From: Dyadobacter subterraneus
Lineage (GTDB): Bacteria; Bacteroidota; Bacteroidia; Cytophagales; Spirosomataceae
DNA length: 64,000 nucleotides
NCBI RefSeq assembly: GCF_015221875.1
Contig: NZ_JACYGY010000001.1
Span: 186,001-250,000 of the forward strand
Reading direction: 5' to 3'
The notes under the pieces are model-generated. The model searched no databases. It had not been told where the DNA came from and saw nothing but the letters and a program-made list of their open reading frames with translations. Positions 25,204 through 34,736 of the stretch are shown in pieces (positions within the stretch are counted from its first letter, which is position 1; the number at the start of each line of letters is the position of its first letter). A program made the position numbers and the translations under genes.

Positions 25204-25756
25204 CGATTTCCTGCGTTAGTTCCTTATACCATTTCGGCCCGTAAGCGCGAATTAAAGGTTCTTTTAAAAACTGATAAAGCGGAACGCCAAGTTCTTGTCC
25301 GAAACTGCAAGCCGGACTGCAAATTTCCCAGCGGTCATAATTCAGCGCGTGATATTGCTCATATTTTGTAACACGGATTGGATACAAGTGACAGGAAATC
25401 GGTTTTTTATAATCGATTTTTCCGTCGTTATAAGCCTGCTCAATTCCGCATTTCAGTATCTTTCTTTCATCGTAAATTGCGTAAGCACATTCTCTTCCAT
25501 TGATGACCGGTGTTACATAATCACCATCAAAATCGGTTGTATAAGTACCTTCGGTTTCAATTACTCTTTTACCTTCCTCGGTCAGATATGGCTCTACATG
25601 CTTGTAAATACTTTCCAGAATAGGTAATTCTTCGGGATCCAGCGGAGCGCCCGAATCTCCCTCCACGCAGCACGCGCCCATACATTTGTCCAAATTACAG
25701 ACAAAAAGCTGGTCTTCAATATCGTCGCTGATGCAGGTATTGTCAATGAGTATCAC
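25172..25756 (-). CDS. DUF3109 family cysteine-rich protein
   Basis: 194 residues. It has the DUF3109 cysteine pattern: [21 protein letters not shown] near the N-terminus, [35 protein letters not shown], and [11 protein letters not shown]. The conserved cysteines (CxxxxCxxxCC ... C ... CxxYP-like) suggest an iron-sulfur or zinc site similar to YkgJ-type proteins. Function is not known. It overlaps the alkyltransferase-like gene downstream by 32 bp and follows the LysM transglycosylase gene by 15 bp, so the three probably form one transcript. Confidence 0.88.
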   Translation of the reverse strand: MILIDNTCISDDIEDQLFVCNLDKCMGACCVEGDSGAPLDPEELPILESIYKHVEPYLTEEGKRVIETEGTYTTDFDGDYVTPVINGRECAYAIYDERKILKCGIEQAYNDGKIDYKKPISCHLYPIRVTKYEQYHALNYDRWEICSPACSFGQELGVPLYQFLKEPLIRAYGPKWYKELTQEIDERKEARNNI

Positions 25757-25771
25757 TTTGTTTTTTGTTTA

Positions 25772-28027
25772 TTATTGTTGTGGTATTTTTAGTTTCTGAC
25801 CTACGATAACAGTATTTCCGGACAATTTGTTAAGTTTTTGAAGTTCTTCAATCCCAACATGATAATTCTGGGAAATCCGGAAAAGTGTTTCGCCTGGCGC
25901 TACCGTATGAGTTGTTACCCCTGAACGCTGCGGTGCACGCTCTTCTGCTATGGCTTTTGTATTTCCGGAAACTTTGTTCGTTTCACTTTCCGAAACAGTC
26001 GCTGCTTCTTTTCCAACAATCAGTTTTTGGCCAACACTTAATTTTACAATATCATTCAAATGATTGATCGCAAGCAGCTCTTTTACAGATAAATTATACA
26101 TTCTGGAAATGCTGTAAAACGTCTGTCCAGCCTGAACTGTGTGAAAATTTGTGGTTTCCTTAACTGCGGTAACGGCAGGTTTCTCCTTAACAGGCGGCAA
26201 AGGATTATCAAAAGCTGCCGGCTGTGTATTGGCAGGCGTACGTGACGCATTTTCCGATGGTGTTGAGAATGGATTACTATCCGTTCTTTTAGCCACAGCC
26301 TTGCCAGCGGCAGGTTTTGCAGCAGGTTTACTTGGAACTGCTTTTGGTTCCTGTGCCTGTTTGAAAGAGCCATCACTTCCATCCTGTGTAATAATCACAA
26401 CTCTGTCATTTGTATTTCCAGATGGAGCAGCTGCTACGGCCGGAATTTCAACGGTTGATGGTGATGGAACGTTTGGTACTACCCCAGGTTGAAAATTCTG
26501 ATCTTCCTTTGCGATACTGCTCTGATTTTTATCAACCAAAACCGGCGTATATTTTTTTCTTCCGGAAGCATTTGCAGGAATATTATTGCCCGACTGAGGC
26601 TGTGCCGGAGTTGAAGCAATGATTGGATCAGTAACCGTTTTGTCACCTGGTTTCGGCGTGATAATTTCAATTGGTGTTTTCTTCGGACGTTTTTTGTTCA
26701 GCCAAACAACTTGTCCGGTTTGAAGCGGATAGGTTTTGCTGATCGTACGGTTATATTTTAAAAGATTAACCAATCTCAGACCATATTGCTGAGAAATACT
26801 TTGCCATGAATCACCTGTTTTTGCTGTGTGAAATGGCGTAGCGGCTTTCTTGTTTTTACGAGCCAGGTAATAAACATTTCCAGGAATAATCGGCATATCA
26901 ACCGACATATCATTGTATTTCAAAAATCTCGGTCTTCTTAAATTTCCCGCTTTGGCGATACTTTTTGCATCATCTCCGGCTTTCGCTTCAATACCAGGCA
27001 AACCATTTATTTCATAAAAGGCATATCCGTTTTTGTCGCCGGATTTTGCATTTGATTTTTTCAAAATCGGAAAACCTGTTTCGTCAGGAATTGCGTTGGA
27101 AGCCGATGTTGCCGATGAAGATGAAGCCAAAACAACTTGACTTTGTGCAGGCAGCGATAATTTGGAACGTACCGAAGCAACTAAGTTTGAAGGTACCGGC
27201 AAGGTTACAAGATATTCTCTGTCAGTAGGAATTCTTTCATCGCTTACCCAGCGGTTATAACTTTTTAAATCTCTTTCCTGAATTCCCAATTCACTTGAAA
27301 TTTCAGAAAATGTTTTTCCTTTACCATATTCTGATTCAATCAGAACCATGGAATTGGTCGTGCGATATCTTTCAATACCAGCTTCCAATGCAATTTTATG
27401 TGCAAAAAAGCGAAGCATGTAACGATCCGTTTTTCCGTTCAAAGTAACTTCTCTCGCATACGACCAGTTTGCCGGAACCAGTTTTTTAACACCACCTACA
27501 CCTTGATAATAAGAATAAAGTGAAGAAACCCAGTTGTTTAATTGTTGGTTATTTTTCTTCAGATACCACGCAGCTGCGTGTGTTGAAGAACTGATATTTT
27601 TTCTTTCATCAACGTCTTTATCAACACGAAGATTTAATTCCTGTGCTGTTTCAGGTTTAAATTGCCAGAAACCAACTGCATTGGAACTTGAAACAACATC
27701 AGGCTTGAAGGAACTTTCCTGAACGGCCAGATATTTGAAATCAATAGGAACTTCTTCGTCCATCAGAATACTTTCCACAATCGGGAAATATAGTATTGCC
27801 CGGTCCATTTTTTCTTCCCAGAACTTCTTGTTTGACATCAGGCTTTTGATATCTTCCTCAATCAGGTTTTGCGCGCTTCTGTCAAATTTTACCGTAATTC
27901 CCCCAAACATAATACTCGATGGAATTTCCGGCGAATTGCTTTGAGCTCCTGCCAGTTGAATTTGAAAAACAAACGAGAAGAAAACCAGTGTGGTTATTTT
28001 TAAGTATGTGCTGGAAATTTTGTTCAT
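25772..28027 (-). CDS. MltD-like lytic transglycosylase with LysM domains
   Basis: 751 residues. Signal peptide to about AGAQS; a goose-lysozyme-like SLT domain at about 80-230 with catalytic Glu104 in LAVQESSFKPDVVSSSNAVG and the GFWQFKPETA motif; then a LysM-like region, a long Ser/Pro/Lys-rich linker (about 430-620), and two strong C-terminal LysM domains (FHTVQAGQTFYSISRMYNLS and THTVAPGETLFRISQNYHVG). A further LysM (FHTAKTGDSWQSISQQYGL) lies near 400. The enzyme cuts peptidoglycan glycan strands with formation of 1,6-anhydro ends and is anchored to the wall by LysM. The length is large because of the low-complexity linker. Confidence 0.92.
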   Translation of the reverse strand: MNKISSTYLKITTLVFFSFVFQIQLAGAQSNSPEIPSSIMFGGITVKFDRSAQNLIEEDIKSLMSNKKFWEEKMDRAILYFPIVESILMDEEVPIDFKYLAVQESSFKPDVVSSSNAVGFWQFKPETAQELNLRVDKDVDERKNISSSTHAAAWYLKKNNQQLNNWVSSLYSYYQGVGGVKKLVPANWSYAREVTLNGKTDRYMLRFFAHKIALEAGIERYRTTNSMVLIESEYGKGKTFSEISSELGIQERDLKSYNRWVSDERIPTDREYLVTLPVPSNLVASVRSKLSLPAQSQVVLASSSSATSASNAIPDETGFPILKKSNAKSGDKNGYAFYEINGLPGIEAKAGDDAKSIAKAGNLRRPRFLKYNDMSVDMPIIPGNVYYLARKNKKAATPFHTAKTGDSWQSISQQYGLRLVNLLKYNRTISKTYPLQTGQVVWLNKKRPKKTPIEIITPKPGDKTVTDPIIASTPAQPQSGNNIPANASGRKKYTPVLVDKNQSSIAKEDQNFQPGVVPNVPSPSTVEIPAVAAAPSGNTNDRVVIITQDGSDGSFKQAQEPKAVPSKPAAKPAAGKAVAKRTDSNPFSTPSENASRTPANTQPAAFDNPLPPVKEKPAVTAVKETTNFHTVQAGQTFYSISRMYNLSVKELLAINHLNDIVKLSVGQKLIVGKEAATVSESETNKVSGNTKAIAEERAPQRSGVTTHTVAPGETLFRISQNYHVGIEELQKLNKLSGNTVIVGQKLKIPQQ

Positions 28028-28061
28028 AAATGATGAAAGCTTGGCTTGTTAGATTTGCGAG

Positions 28062-28706
28062 TTATAGTTTTTGAAGGATCATGAGTCCGTCACGGATGGG
28101 CAGCAGGATATTGGAAACGCGTTCATCCTCATGAACCATGTTGTTGAAATCCAATAACGCTTGAGTATCCTTATCTATTTTCTTTAATTCCTTGTCCACT
28201 ACTTTTCCACTCCACAAAACATTGTCGGCAAGGATAAATCCTCCCGGCCTGACTTTGTCAATACAAAGGTTAAAATAGTTCATGTAATTGATTTTATCAG
28301 CATCCATAAACACCAGATCAAAAGTGTCTGTCAACGTCGGGATAATATCCAGCGCATTGCCAATTCTGTAATCGATCTGATTACTGAATTCGGACTGATC
28401 AAAATAACGTTGGGTAAGGGTTTCAAGCTCTTCATTAATATCGAGGGTAATAAGTTTTCCCCCGGTTTTTAATCCCTCACACAGGCAGAGCGCTGAATAA
28501 CCTGTGTAAGTACCTATTTCCAAAATTTTCTCAGGGCAAATCATGCGGGAAATCATGGATAAAAACCGCCCTTGCAAATGCCCGGAAAGCATACGGGGAT
28601 TGAGTACGTTAGCGTGTGTCTCCCGGTTAAGAGATTTTAGCAATTCGTTTTCATTCTCAGTATGAGTTTCGGAATACAATTCTATTTCTTCCGCCAGAAA
28701 CTTCAT
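28062..28706 (-). CDS. O-methyltransferase (class I SAM-dependent, methyltransferase family 3)
   Basis: 214 residues. The SAM-binding motif I is EKILEIGTYTGYSALCLCEGL; acidic motif II is LITLDINEELETL; and the catalytic/metal motif DLVFMDADKINYMNYF is that of catechol-O-methyltransferase-like family 3. The loop GGFILADNVLWSGKV is characteristic of this group, with the metal-binding DN pair. The natural substrate is unknown. The gene stands between the transglycosylase (34 bp) and the rfbA gene (93 bp with hairpin), all on the minus strand. Confidence 0.92.
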   Translation of the reverse strand: MKFLAEEIELYSETHTENENELLKSLNRETHANVLNPRMLSGHLQGRFLSMISRMICPEKILEIGTYTGYSALCLCEGLKTGGKLITLDINEELETLTQRYFDQSEFSNQIDYRIGNALDIIPTLTDTFDLVFMDADKINYMNYFNLCIDKVRPGGFILADNVLWSGKVVDKELKKIDKDTQALLDFNNMVHEDERVSNILLPIRDGLMILQKL

Positions 28707-28736
28707 TTGTTGAATGAATTTTAAGGATTACAAATT

Positions 28737-28795
28737 GAAAAGCAGCTGTTATTGAATTATTTACTCTTATAACCCGCCAACAACTGCTTTTTTCA
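28737..28795 (-). terminator. Possible terminator after rfbA
   Basis: Arms aaagcagttgtt and aacagctgctttt (minus strand) are separated by about 30 nt and followed by a short T run. Weak because of the long loop. Confidence 0.4.
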
Positions 28796-28799
28796 ATAT

Positions 28800-29666
28800 T
28801 TAAAGATTGGCCACAAGGCCTAAAAGATATTTTCCATAACCACTTTTAACCAATGGTTTGGCAATTTCACGCAGCTGTTCAACATTAATGAAGCCCATAC
28901 GATAGGCGATTTCTTCAATACAGCCCACTTTCAAACCCTGACGTTCTTCAATAACCTGAACAAATTGTCCCGCTTGCATTAAAGACTGGAAAGTTCCGGT
29001 ATCAAGCCAGGCAGTTCCTCTGTTCAGAACGCCCACCTTCAACTGGTTTTTTTCAAGATAAACACGGTTTACATCCGTAATTTCCAATTCTCCACGTGGG
29101 GAGGGAGGTATGCTTTTTGCAATTTCAACCACCTGATTGTCATAAAAATACAAACCGGGAACTGCATAATTTGACTTAGGTACATCCGGTTTTTCTTCAA
29201 TTGACAAAGCATTGAAATCTTTATCAAATTCAACAACACCATAACGCTCAGGATCCTGAACCTGGTAAGCGAAAATAACACCGCCTTCAGGGTTATTGTT
29301 GGATTGTAGTAATTGCGAAAGTCCTGATCCGTAAAAAATGTTATCGCCCAGAATAAGTGCTACTTTTTCTTTTCCGATAAATTCTTCGCCAATAATAAAC
29401 GCCTGCGCCAGTCCATCCGGGCTTGGCTGAACGGCATAAGAAATTGAACATCCCAAACGACTTCCGTCACCTAACAATTTCTCAAAATGAGGCAAATCGT
29501 GTGGTGTAGAAATGATCAGGATTTCTTTGATTCCGGCCAGCATTAAAATTGATAACGGATAGTAAATCATCGGTTTGTCATAAACAGGCATAAGCTGCTT
29601 ACTCACCGCCAACGTAAGTGGATGAAGTCTTGTACCGGATCCACCAGCTAAAATAATTCCTTTCAT
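28800..29666 (-). CDS. rfbA: Glucose-1-phosphate thymidylyltransferase
   Basis: 288 residues, full length. The nucleotidyltransferase motif [22 protein letters not shown] is at the N-terminus, followed by [20 protein letters not shown], then [13 protein letters not shown] with the metal-binding Asp, and [15 protein letters not shown]. It makes dTDP-glucose from glucose-1-phosphate and dTTP for dTDP-linked deoxysugars of surface polysaccharides. The next gene upstream in the transcript is rfbB (72 bp). No rfbC or rfbD is adjacent, so the pathway must be completed elsewhere or feed another product. Confidence 0.96.
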   Translation of the reverse strand: MKGIILAGGSGTRLHPLTLAVSKQLMPVYDKPMIYYPLSILMLAGIKEILIISTPHDLPHFEKLLGDGSRLGCSISYAVQPSPDGLAQAFIIGEEFIGKEKVALILGDNIFYGSGLSQLLQSNNNPEGGVIFAYQVQDPERYGVVEFDKDFNALSIEEKPDVPKSNYAVPGLYFYDNQVVEIAKSIPPSPRGELEITDVNRVYLEKNQLKVGVLNRGTAWLDTGTFQSLMQAGQFVQVIEERQGLKVGCIEEIAYRMGFINVEQLREIAKPLVKSGYGKYLLGLVANL

Positions 29667-29738
29667 TTTACTTCTTTAATGTTTGTATAGTTGTTTTTTA
29701 GGCGAGTGTCAAAAAAGACAATCGCCCAAACATACGAA

Positions 29739-30794
29739 CTATCTGGTGGAGTACATTCCGTCGTAATATTTTTGGTATTCGCCTGAGGTAACATTATTCA
29801 ACCATTCCTGATTGTCAAGATACCAGGTTACAGTTCTTTCCAGGCCTTCTTCAAACTGCAATGAAGGTTTCCATCCAAGTTCTTCCGAAAGTTTCGTAGC
29901 ATCGATAGCATAACGAAGATCGTGTCCGGCGCGGTCAGTAACGTAAGTGATTAATTTTTCAGTCTCACCTTCTTCACGACCCAATTTTTTATCCATTACG
30001 CGGCAAAGCAATAAAACCAGGTCAAGGTTTTTCCACTCGTTGTGTCCGCCGATGTTATATGTTTCGCCATTTTTCCCTTTGTGGAAAATGGTATCAATCG
30101 CAATCGCGTGATCTTCAACAAAAAGCCAGTCACGAACATTTTCGCCTTTTCCATAAACTGGAAGCGGTTTATTTTGAATAATGTTGTGGATCATCAACGG
30201 AATCAGCTTTTCCGGGAAATGATTCGGGCCATAATTATTTGAACAGTTAGAAATAACAACCGGAAGATTATAAGTATTCTGGTATGCTCTTACAAAGTGA
30301 TCAGAAGATGCTTTTGAAGCAGAATATGGAGAACGCGGATCGTAGCTTGTCGTTTCAGTAAAGAAAGTACCCGGATCATGCAATTCACCATATACTTCAT
30401 CCGTAGAAACGTGATAAAACCGATGATCAGCCAGATTTTCTTTCCATGCTTTTTTCGCAGCGTTCAAAAGATTCACAGTTCCAACTACATTGGTCATTAC
30501 AAATGACATTGGATCAGAGATCGAACGGTCAACATGACTTTCTGCGGCAAGGTGGATAATTCCGTGAAAATCAGTTTCTGAAATTAACTTGTCAATAAAT
30601 TCCGCATCAACAATATCACCTTTTACAAAAGTGTAATTTGGTGCATTTTCAATATCACGAAGATTTTCAAGATTTCCTGCGTAAGTCAGGGCATCCAGAT
30701 TATAAATATGGTATTCAGGATGGTGAACTACAAAACGGCGAACGACGTGAGAGCCAATGAAGCCGGCACCTCCGGTAATTAAGATCTTTTTCAT
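29739..30794 (-). CDS. rfbB: dTDP-glucose 4,6-dehydratase
   Basis: 351 residues from the ATG at 30794 (MKKILITGGAG); an upstream ATG would overlap galE by 37 bp. It has the Rossmann motif TGGAGFIGSH, the YSASKASSDH catalytic Tyr/Lys with HVSTDEVYGE containing the Thr-Asp-Glu triad, and SNNYGPNHFPEKLIPL, all diagnostic of RmlB. It converts dTDP-glucose to dTDP-4-keto-6-deoxyglucose. Its start overlaps the galE stop by 4 bp (ATGA), the usual sign of coupled translation, which supports the shorter start. Confidence 0.96.
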   Translation of the reverse strand: MKKILITGGAGFIGSHVVRRFVVHHPEYHIYNLDALTYAGNLENLRDIENAPNYTFVKGDIVDAEFIDKLISETDFHGIIHLAAESHVDRSISDPMSFVMTNVVGTVNLLNAAKKAWKENLADHRFYHVSTDEVYGELHDPGTFFTETTSYDPRSPYSASKASSDHFVRAYQNTYNLPVVISNCSNNYGPNHFPEKLIPLMIHNIIQNKPLPVYGKGENVRDWLFVEDHAIAIDTIFHKGKNGETYNIGGHNEWKNLDLVLLLCRVMDKKLGREEGETEKLITYVTDRAGHDLRYAIDATKLSEELGWKPSLQFEEGLERTVTWYLDNQEWLNNVTSGEYQKYYDGMYSTR

Positions 30795-31810
30795 TTTTTT
30801 GGTGTGATTTTTAGTTGCCAATTCCATGCGTCAAGAAGTGCATCTGCCATTGTTTTTTCAGCAGTCCATTTCATGACAGAATTTACTTTGTCTGATTGTG
30901 CATAAATTTTTTCCACGTCACCAGCTCTCCGCGGTCCGATAGAATAATTAAGTTTTTCGCCGCTTACTTTTTCAAATGTATTGATAAGTTCCAAAACAGT
31001 ATAACCCTGTCCTGTTCCTACGTTGAAAACATCGTAATAATTACCGTCTGTTTGTTCGTCAAGCAATTGTAACGCTTTCAAATGTGCTTTTGCCAAATCC
31101 ACTACGTGAATAAAATCGCGTACACAAGTTCCGTCCGGCGTATCATAATCACTGCCAAAAACCGTTAATGACTCACGAAGTCCAGCGGCTGTTTGCGTGA
31201 TGAAAGGAACCAGGTTGCTCGGAACGCCGTTTGGTAATTCACCAATCAGAGAAGTTTTATGCGCTCCGATGGGGTTGAAATAACGGAGGGAAATTGCTTT
31301 GATACCCGGAGCAGAATGAACGTGATCACGAATAATGTCTTCGGCAATTGCTTTGGTATTTCCGTATGGAGAATTGGCAGGTTTGCGAGGCGTACTTTCC
31401 GTCACAGGCAAGGCATCGGGCTGACCGTAAACGGTGCAGGAAGAAGAGAAAACAAATTTGTCAACGTTGAATTCCTTCATTACCTTTAATAAGACAAGCA
31501 AGGAAATAATATTATTTTCATAATAATTTAACGGTTTTTCAACTGATTCTCCCACCGCCTTGTAGGCTGCGAAATGAATTACACCGTCAAATTTTTCTTT
31601 TTCAAATACAGCTCTTACTTTTTCAATATCATTACAGTCAATTTCATAAAAGGGGAAATCTTTGCCCGTAATGCCTTTAATTCCGTTGAGTACTTCGCGA
31701 TTTGAATTGTAAAGATTGTCAAGAATAACAGGCTCAAAACCGGCTTCATGCAGTTCAACAACGGTATGTGAACCAATAAAGCCCGCTCCGCCGGTAACAA
31801 GAATTTTCAT
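30791..31810 (-). CDS. galE: UDP-glucose 4-epimerase
   Basis: 339 residues. NAD-binding motif VTGGAGFIGSHTVVELHEAG, catalytic Ser/Tyr/Lys in FSSSCTVYG and SPYGNTKAIAEDII, then SLRYFNPIGAH and GDYDTPDGTCVRDFIHVVDL, the GalE signature. It interconverts UDP-glucose and UDP-galactose. It is first in a galE-rfbB-rfbA transcript on the minus strand, giving building blocks for surface glycans. A -7-like TACTTTTG lies about 134 bp upstream. Confidence 0.96.
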   Translation of the reverse strand: MKILVTGGAGFIGSHTVVELHEAGFEPVILDNLYNSNREVLNGIKGITGKDFPFYEIDCNDIEKVRAVFEKEKFDGVIHFAAYKAVGESVEKPLNYYENNIISLLVLLKVMKEFNVDKFVFSSSCTVYGQPDALPVTESTPRKPANSPYGNTKAIAEDIIRDHVHSAPGIKAISLRYFNPIGAHKTSLIGELPNGVPSNLVPFITQTAAGLRESLTVFGSDYDTPDGTCVRDFIHVVDLAKAHLKALQLLDEQTDGNYYDVFNVGTGQGYTVLELINTFEKVSGEKLNYSIGPRRAGDVEKIYAQSDKVNSVMKWTAEKTMADALLDAWNWQLKITPKK

Positions 31811-31943
31811 AGGAATGATCTTAAAAGAAATTTGTGGTAAGTATGAAAATTATATCTAAAAGTTTCTTTTTGTACTTCCAAAACCGAATTTTGAAGCGAT
31901 ATCAACTGTGAAATATCTCTTCAAAATACAATTTTTTTCCGGG

Positions 31944-31951
31944 CAAAAGTA
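31944..31951 (-). promoter_or_regulatory. Candidate -7 box for galE-rfbB-rfbA
   Basis: TACTTTTG on the minus strand fits TAnnTTTG and would give a leader of about 125-130 nt; no clear -33 element. Confidence 0.35.
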
Positions 31952-32023
31952 GAAAATTTGACGTCCATAAAAAAAAAATGTTTTTATTTATCCGTTGGTT
32001 GTTAAAAGCAGATTCGACAGAAA

Positions 32024-32878
32024 ATGAACAAGAGAGAAATAAAGGCGCTGATATCTTTACTTGATGATGAAGATCATGAAGTAACTCAGCACGTTGAGGG
32101 GAAGATCTTATCATTAGGTGGAAATGTGATTCCTTTTCTGGAAACAGAATGGGAAGAAAGCTTTAACCCGAATCTTCAGCGTAAAATAGAAGAACTAATT
32201 CATGAGCTCCAATTGAGCATTATGAACGAGAGATTGCAGTCATGGAAAAACGGCGGCGGTCTGGATTTGATGGAAGGTATGTGGATTTTGTCCACCTATC
32301 ATTATCCTGAACTTTCGCTCGACAATCTTAAAACGATTGTTGAACAGCTTTACTATGACATCTGGATCCAGTTTCAAGAAGAAATGAATCCGATTGATCA
32401 GATCAAGCGGATCAATAGCATATTTTTTGGGTCAATGAATTTTGCTGCGAATACGAAAAGTTTTCATTCGCCTTCAAATTCGATGATCAATGTGGTTTTG
32501 GAAAACCGCCGGGGCAATCCAATTACTTTATGTGTGATTTATTTGCTGATTGCGCGTAAACTCGGTTTGCCGGTTTATGGAGTGAATCTTCCAAATCTGT
32601 TTGTTTTGACTTACAAAAGCCATAATACACAGTTTTATATCAATGTTTTCAATCGCGGAATTATTTTTTCAAAGACTGATATTGATCATTATATCGCTCA
32701 GTTAAATATCAAACCGAAAGATATTTTTTACAATCCCTGTACCAATCTGGAAATCATTCAGCGGGTATTGCGTAACCTGATTTTATCTTACGAAAAAACA
32801 GGAGAACAGGAGAAGATTAAGGAAATTGAAAATATTCTGAAATCAACTTTGGAAAGCTTCGGCGACGATAGTATCTAA
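32024..32878 (+). CDS. SirB1-like transglutaminase-fold protein
   Basis: 284 residues. It begins with an N-terminal helical region (about 1-75), then a SirB1/transglutaminase-like domain with NRRGNPITLCVIYLLIARKLGLPVYGVNLPNLF, which is the conserved core of the family, and ends with TPR-like helices (ILRSTLESFG). In SirB1 homologs the catalytic triad is usually incomplete; here the Cys precedes VIYLL in TLCVI, consistent with the family position. Role unknown. Its stop overlaps that of the convergent PPTase gene by 4 bp (32875-32878). Confidence 0.82.
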   Translation: MNKREIKALISLLDDEDHEVTQHVEGKILSLGGNVIPFLETEWEESFNPNLQRKIEELIHELQLSIMNERLQSWKNGGGLDLMEGMWILSTYHYPELSLDNLKTIVEQLYYDIWIQFQEEMNPIDQIKRINSIFFGSMNFAANTKSFHSPSNSMINVVLENRRGNPITLCVIYLLIARKLGLPVYGVNLPNLFVLTYKSHNTQFYINVFNRGIIFSKTDIDHYIAQLNIKPKDIFYNPCTNLEIIQRVLRNLILSYEKTGEQEKIKEIENILKSTLESFGDDSI

Positions 32879-33510
32879 ACTGAAACTGCCAGACAATAAT
32901 CTTCGAACCAGCGAATGTGGATATTGGAGTTGACTTTGAGATCTTCGTCGTCATCAGATAAAATTCCATCCAAAATCAATTCAGACTTATCAAACGGTTT
33001 GATATAAATTGAATTTTTGAAGCTGATTTTCTTTTTTCCATACAATTTGTAAATCGCTTCTTTTGCGCACCAGTACATGCAAAGAACTTCCAGATGATTG
33101 CCTGCATGTTCAAATTCAGGCGGAGAAAGGAATTTTCCGGAAGTCCTTTGAAGTTTGTTATCGGTTTTTTCCATATCGATGCCAACAGGTGCGGATGCAT
33201 TAATCACAGCGGCGACGTAATCGAAAGTATGGGTGATAGAAATATGTGAAGCGTTGTTGACAAGAAATGCTTTTCCATGTTCATCCTTATGGGTACCTTC
33301 ATACAAGAATCCGAATCGTTCAACAAGAATCTTGATAAGTATGCGGCTGGCCAGCCATTCGCGTCTTTTCTGCGGATGAGAAATTGTCTCCAGATCGTCC
33401 AGATTAAACAAAGAGCCAAGGCTTTCGTGTAATTCAGATTCAGTTTCTGTCAGTTTCCAGAGTAGTAAAGTACTATTCTCTTCAATCTTTTCGGAATGAA
33501 CGAGCGGCAT
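32875..33510 (-). CDS. 4'-phosphopantetheinyl transferase superfamily protein
   Basis: 211 residues. The magnesium motif GIDMEKTD (Asp and Glu) and the second motif WCAKEAIYKLYGKKKISF are both present at the usual distance, as in Sfp/AcpS-like enzymes. The N-terminal WLASRILIKILVERFG segment contributes the CoA pocket. It transfers the phosphopantetheine arm from CoA to carrier proteins of fatty-acid or secondary-metabolite synthases. No carrier protein or synthase is adjacent, so the target is unknown; it may be the general holo-ACP synthase. Convergent overlap with the SirB1-like gene. Confidence 0.9.
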   Translation of the reverse strand: MPLVHSEKIEENSTLLLWKLTETESELHESLGSLFNLDDLETISHPQKRREWLASRILIKILVERFGFLYEGTHKDEHGKAFLVNNASHISITHTFDYVAAVINASAPVGIDMEKTDNKLQRTSGKFLSPPEFEHAGNHLEVLCMYWCAKEAIYKLYGKKKISFKNSIYIKPFDKSELILDGILSDDDEDLKVNSNIHIRWFEDYCLAVSV

Positions 33511-33537
33511 ATAATTTGTGTTTAAATCGAGCGGTCA

Positions 33538-33715
33538 GCTGTTAGCATTTAGCTTTTAGTGTGGCTCAAACGATTATTATATTGTAAATACAGTGGTTGA
33601 AACTGTTTAATTTTTACAAAAGACGTCTTAATTTTTATATAAATTTACAAAAGCAGGTTACTGTTTTTTTTACTATTAATGCTAATGGCAAAAGCTAAGT
33701 GCTCATAGCTAACAG
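33538..33715. repeat. Diverged inverted repeat flanking an AT-rich segment
   Basis: agctgttagcatttagctttta at 33538-33559 reappears in inverted form at 33690-33715 as aaaagctaagtgctcatagctaacagc with a 6-7 nt insertion. The region lies between the divergent PPTase and WD40 genes; the second arm ends just before the WD40 start at 33732. Confidence 0.6.
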
Positions 33716-33731
33716 CCAAAAGCTTCGCACA

Positions 33732-34634
33732 ATGATAATTCGCAAAGTAGACACTTTTTCCGGTCATCGCGACAGCGTTTATACAATTATTTCAGATAAT
33801 ACAGATCATGGATTTTACTCTTCCGGCGGTGATGGATTCGTTATCCACTGGGATCTGAAAAAACCGGATATGGGGAAACTGGTTGCAAAAGCGGGTGTTT
33901 CAGTTTATTCACTTTGTCTGGACGTGACCAGTAATTTTTTGTGGATCGGACAAAATTTTGAAGGAATTCAGGTTCTTGATATTGCCAATAATAAAATTGA
34001 ATATGCATCAAAAGTTACGGCTTCGGCGATTTTCGATATAAAAATCTGGGAGAATAAAGCACTGCTTGCATTGGGCGATGGTGTGATTGAGGTAATGGAT
34101 GTTCCCTCGCTTTCTGTTCAAAAACATATCAAGGTTGCTACAAATAGTGTGAGGTCTATTTCAATAAATCCGGTTACGAGAGAATTTGCTGTTGGAGATA
34201 GTGACTGGAATGTTCACATTTTTGATTTTGAAGGGTTCAAATTAAAAAAAACAATTTCTGCACACACTAATTCGGTTTTTTCCGTTCAATATTCTCCGGA
34301 TGGGAATTTTCTTTTTACAACCGGAAGGGATGCGCACATCAAAATCTGGGATGTTCGAAACCAATATGAGGCTGTAACAGATGTAGCTGCGCATATGTAT
34401 GCAGTTAACAATATCACTTTCAGTCCGGATGGAAAACATTTTGCAACGTGCAGTATGGACAAATCCATTAAACTTTGGGATTCAGAAACATTCAGGCTGA
34501 AAAAAATAATAGACCGCTCCCGTTTGGCCGGGCACGCCACTTCGGTGAACAAATTGCTCTGGACAAGCTTTGAAAATCAGTTGGTATCCTGCAGTGACGA
34601 TCGAATGATTTCGGTATGGGAAGTAGCCATTTAA
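33732..34634 (+). CDS. WD40 repeat protein
   Basis: 300 residues from the ATG at 33732; the frame is open 11 codons further upstream but that portion falls in the inverted repeat. About six to seven WD40 blades are visible with closing Trp-Asp motifs (VIHWDLKKPD, IKIWDVRNQYE, IKLWDSETFRL) and GH-type starts (TFSGHRDSVYTIIS, ISAHTNSVFSVQYSPDG). It has no signal peptide, so it is a cytoplasmic beta-propeller scaffold. It is followed by the DivIVA-domain gene 102 bp downstream on the same strand. Binding partner unknown. Confidence 0.9.
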   Translation: MIIRKVDTFSGHRDSVYTIISDNTDHGFYSSGGDGFVIHWDLKKPDMGKLVAKAGVSVYSLCLDVTSNFLWIGQNFEGIQVLDIANNKIEYASKVTASAIFDIKIWENKALLALGDGVIEVMDVPSLSVQKHIKVATNSVRSISINPVTREFAVGDSDWNVHIFDFEGFKLKKTISAHTNSVFSVQYSPDGNFLFTTGRDAHIKIWDVRNQYEAVTDVAAHMYAVNNITFSPDGKHFATCSMDKSIKLWDSETFRLKKIIDRSRLAGHATSVNKLLWTSFENQLVSCSDDRMISVWEVAI

Positions 34635-34736
34635 TATGGTTTAAAAGTGTAATTCAGTTAAATACTTTGAAATGTTGGTCATATGTCTTTATCTTAGACG
34701 ACCGTTACGATTTAAATTTAAAAGCATATATCCATC

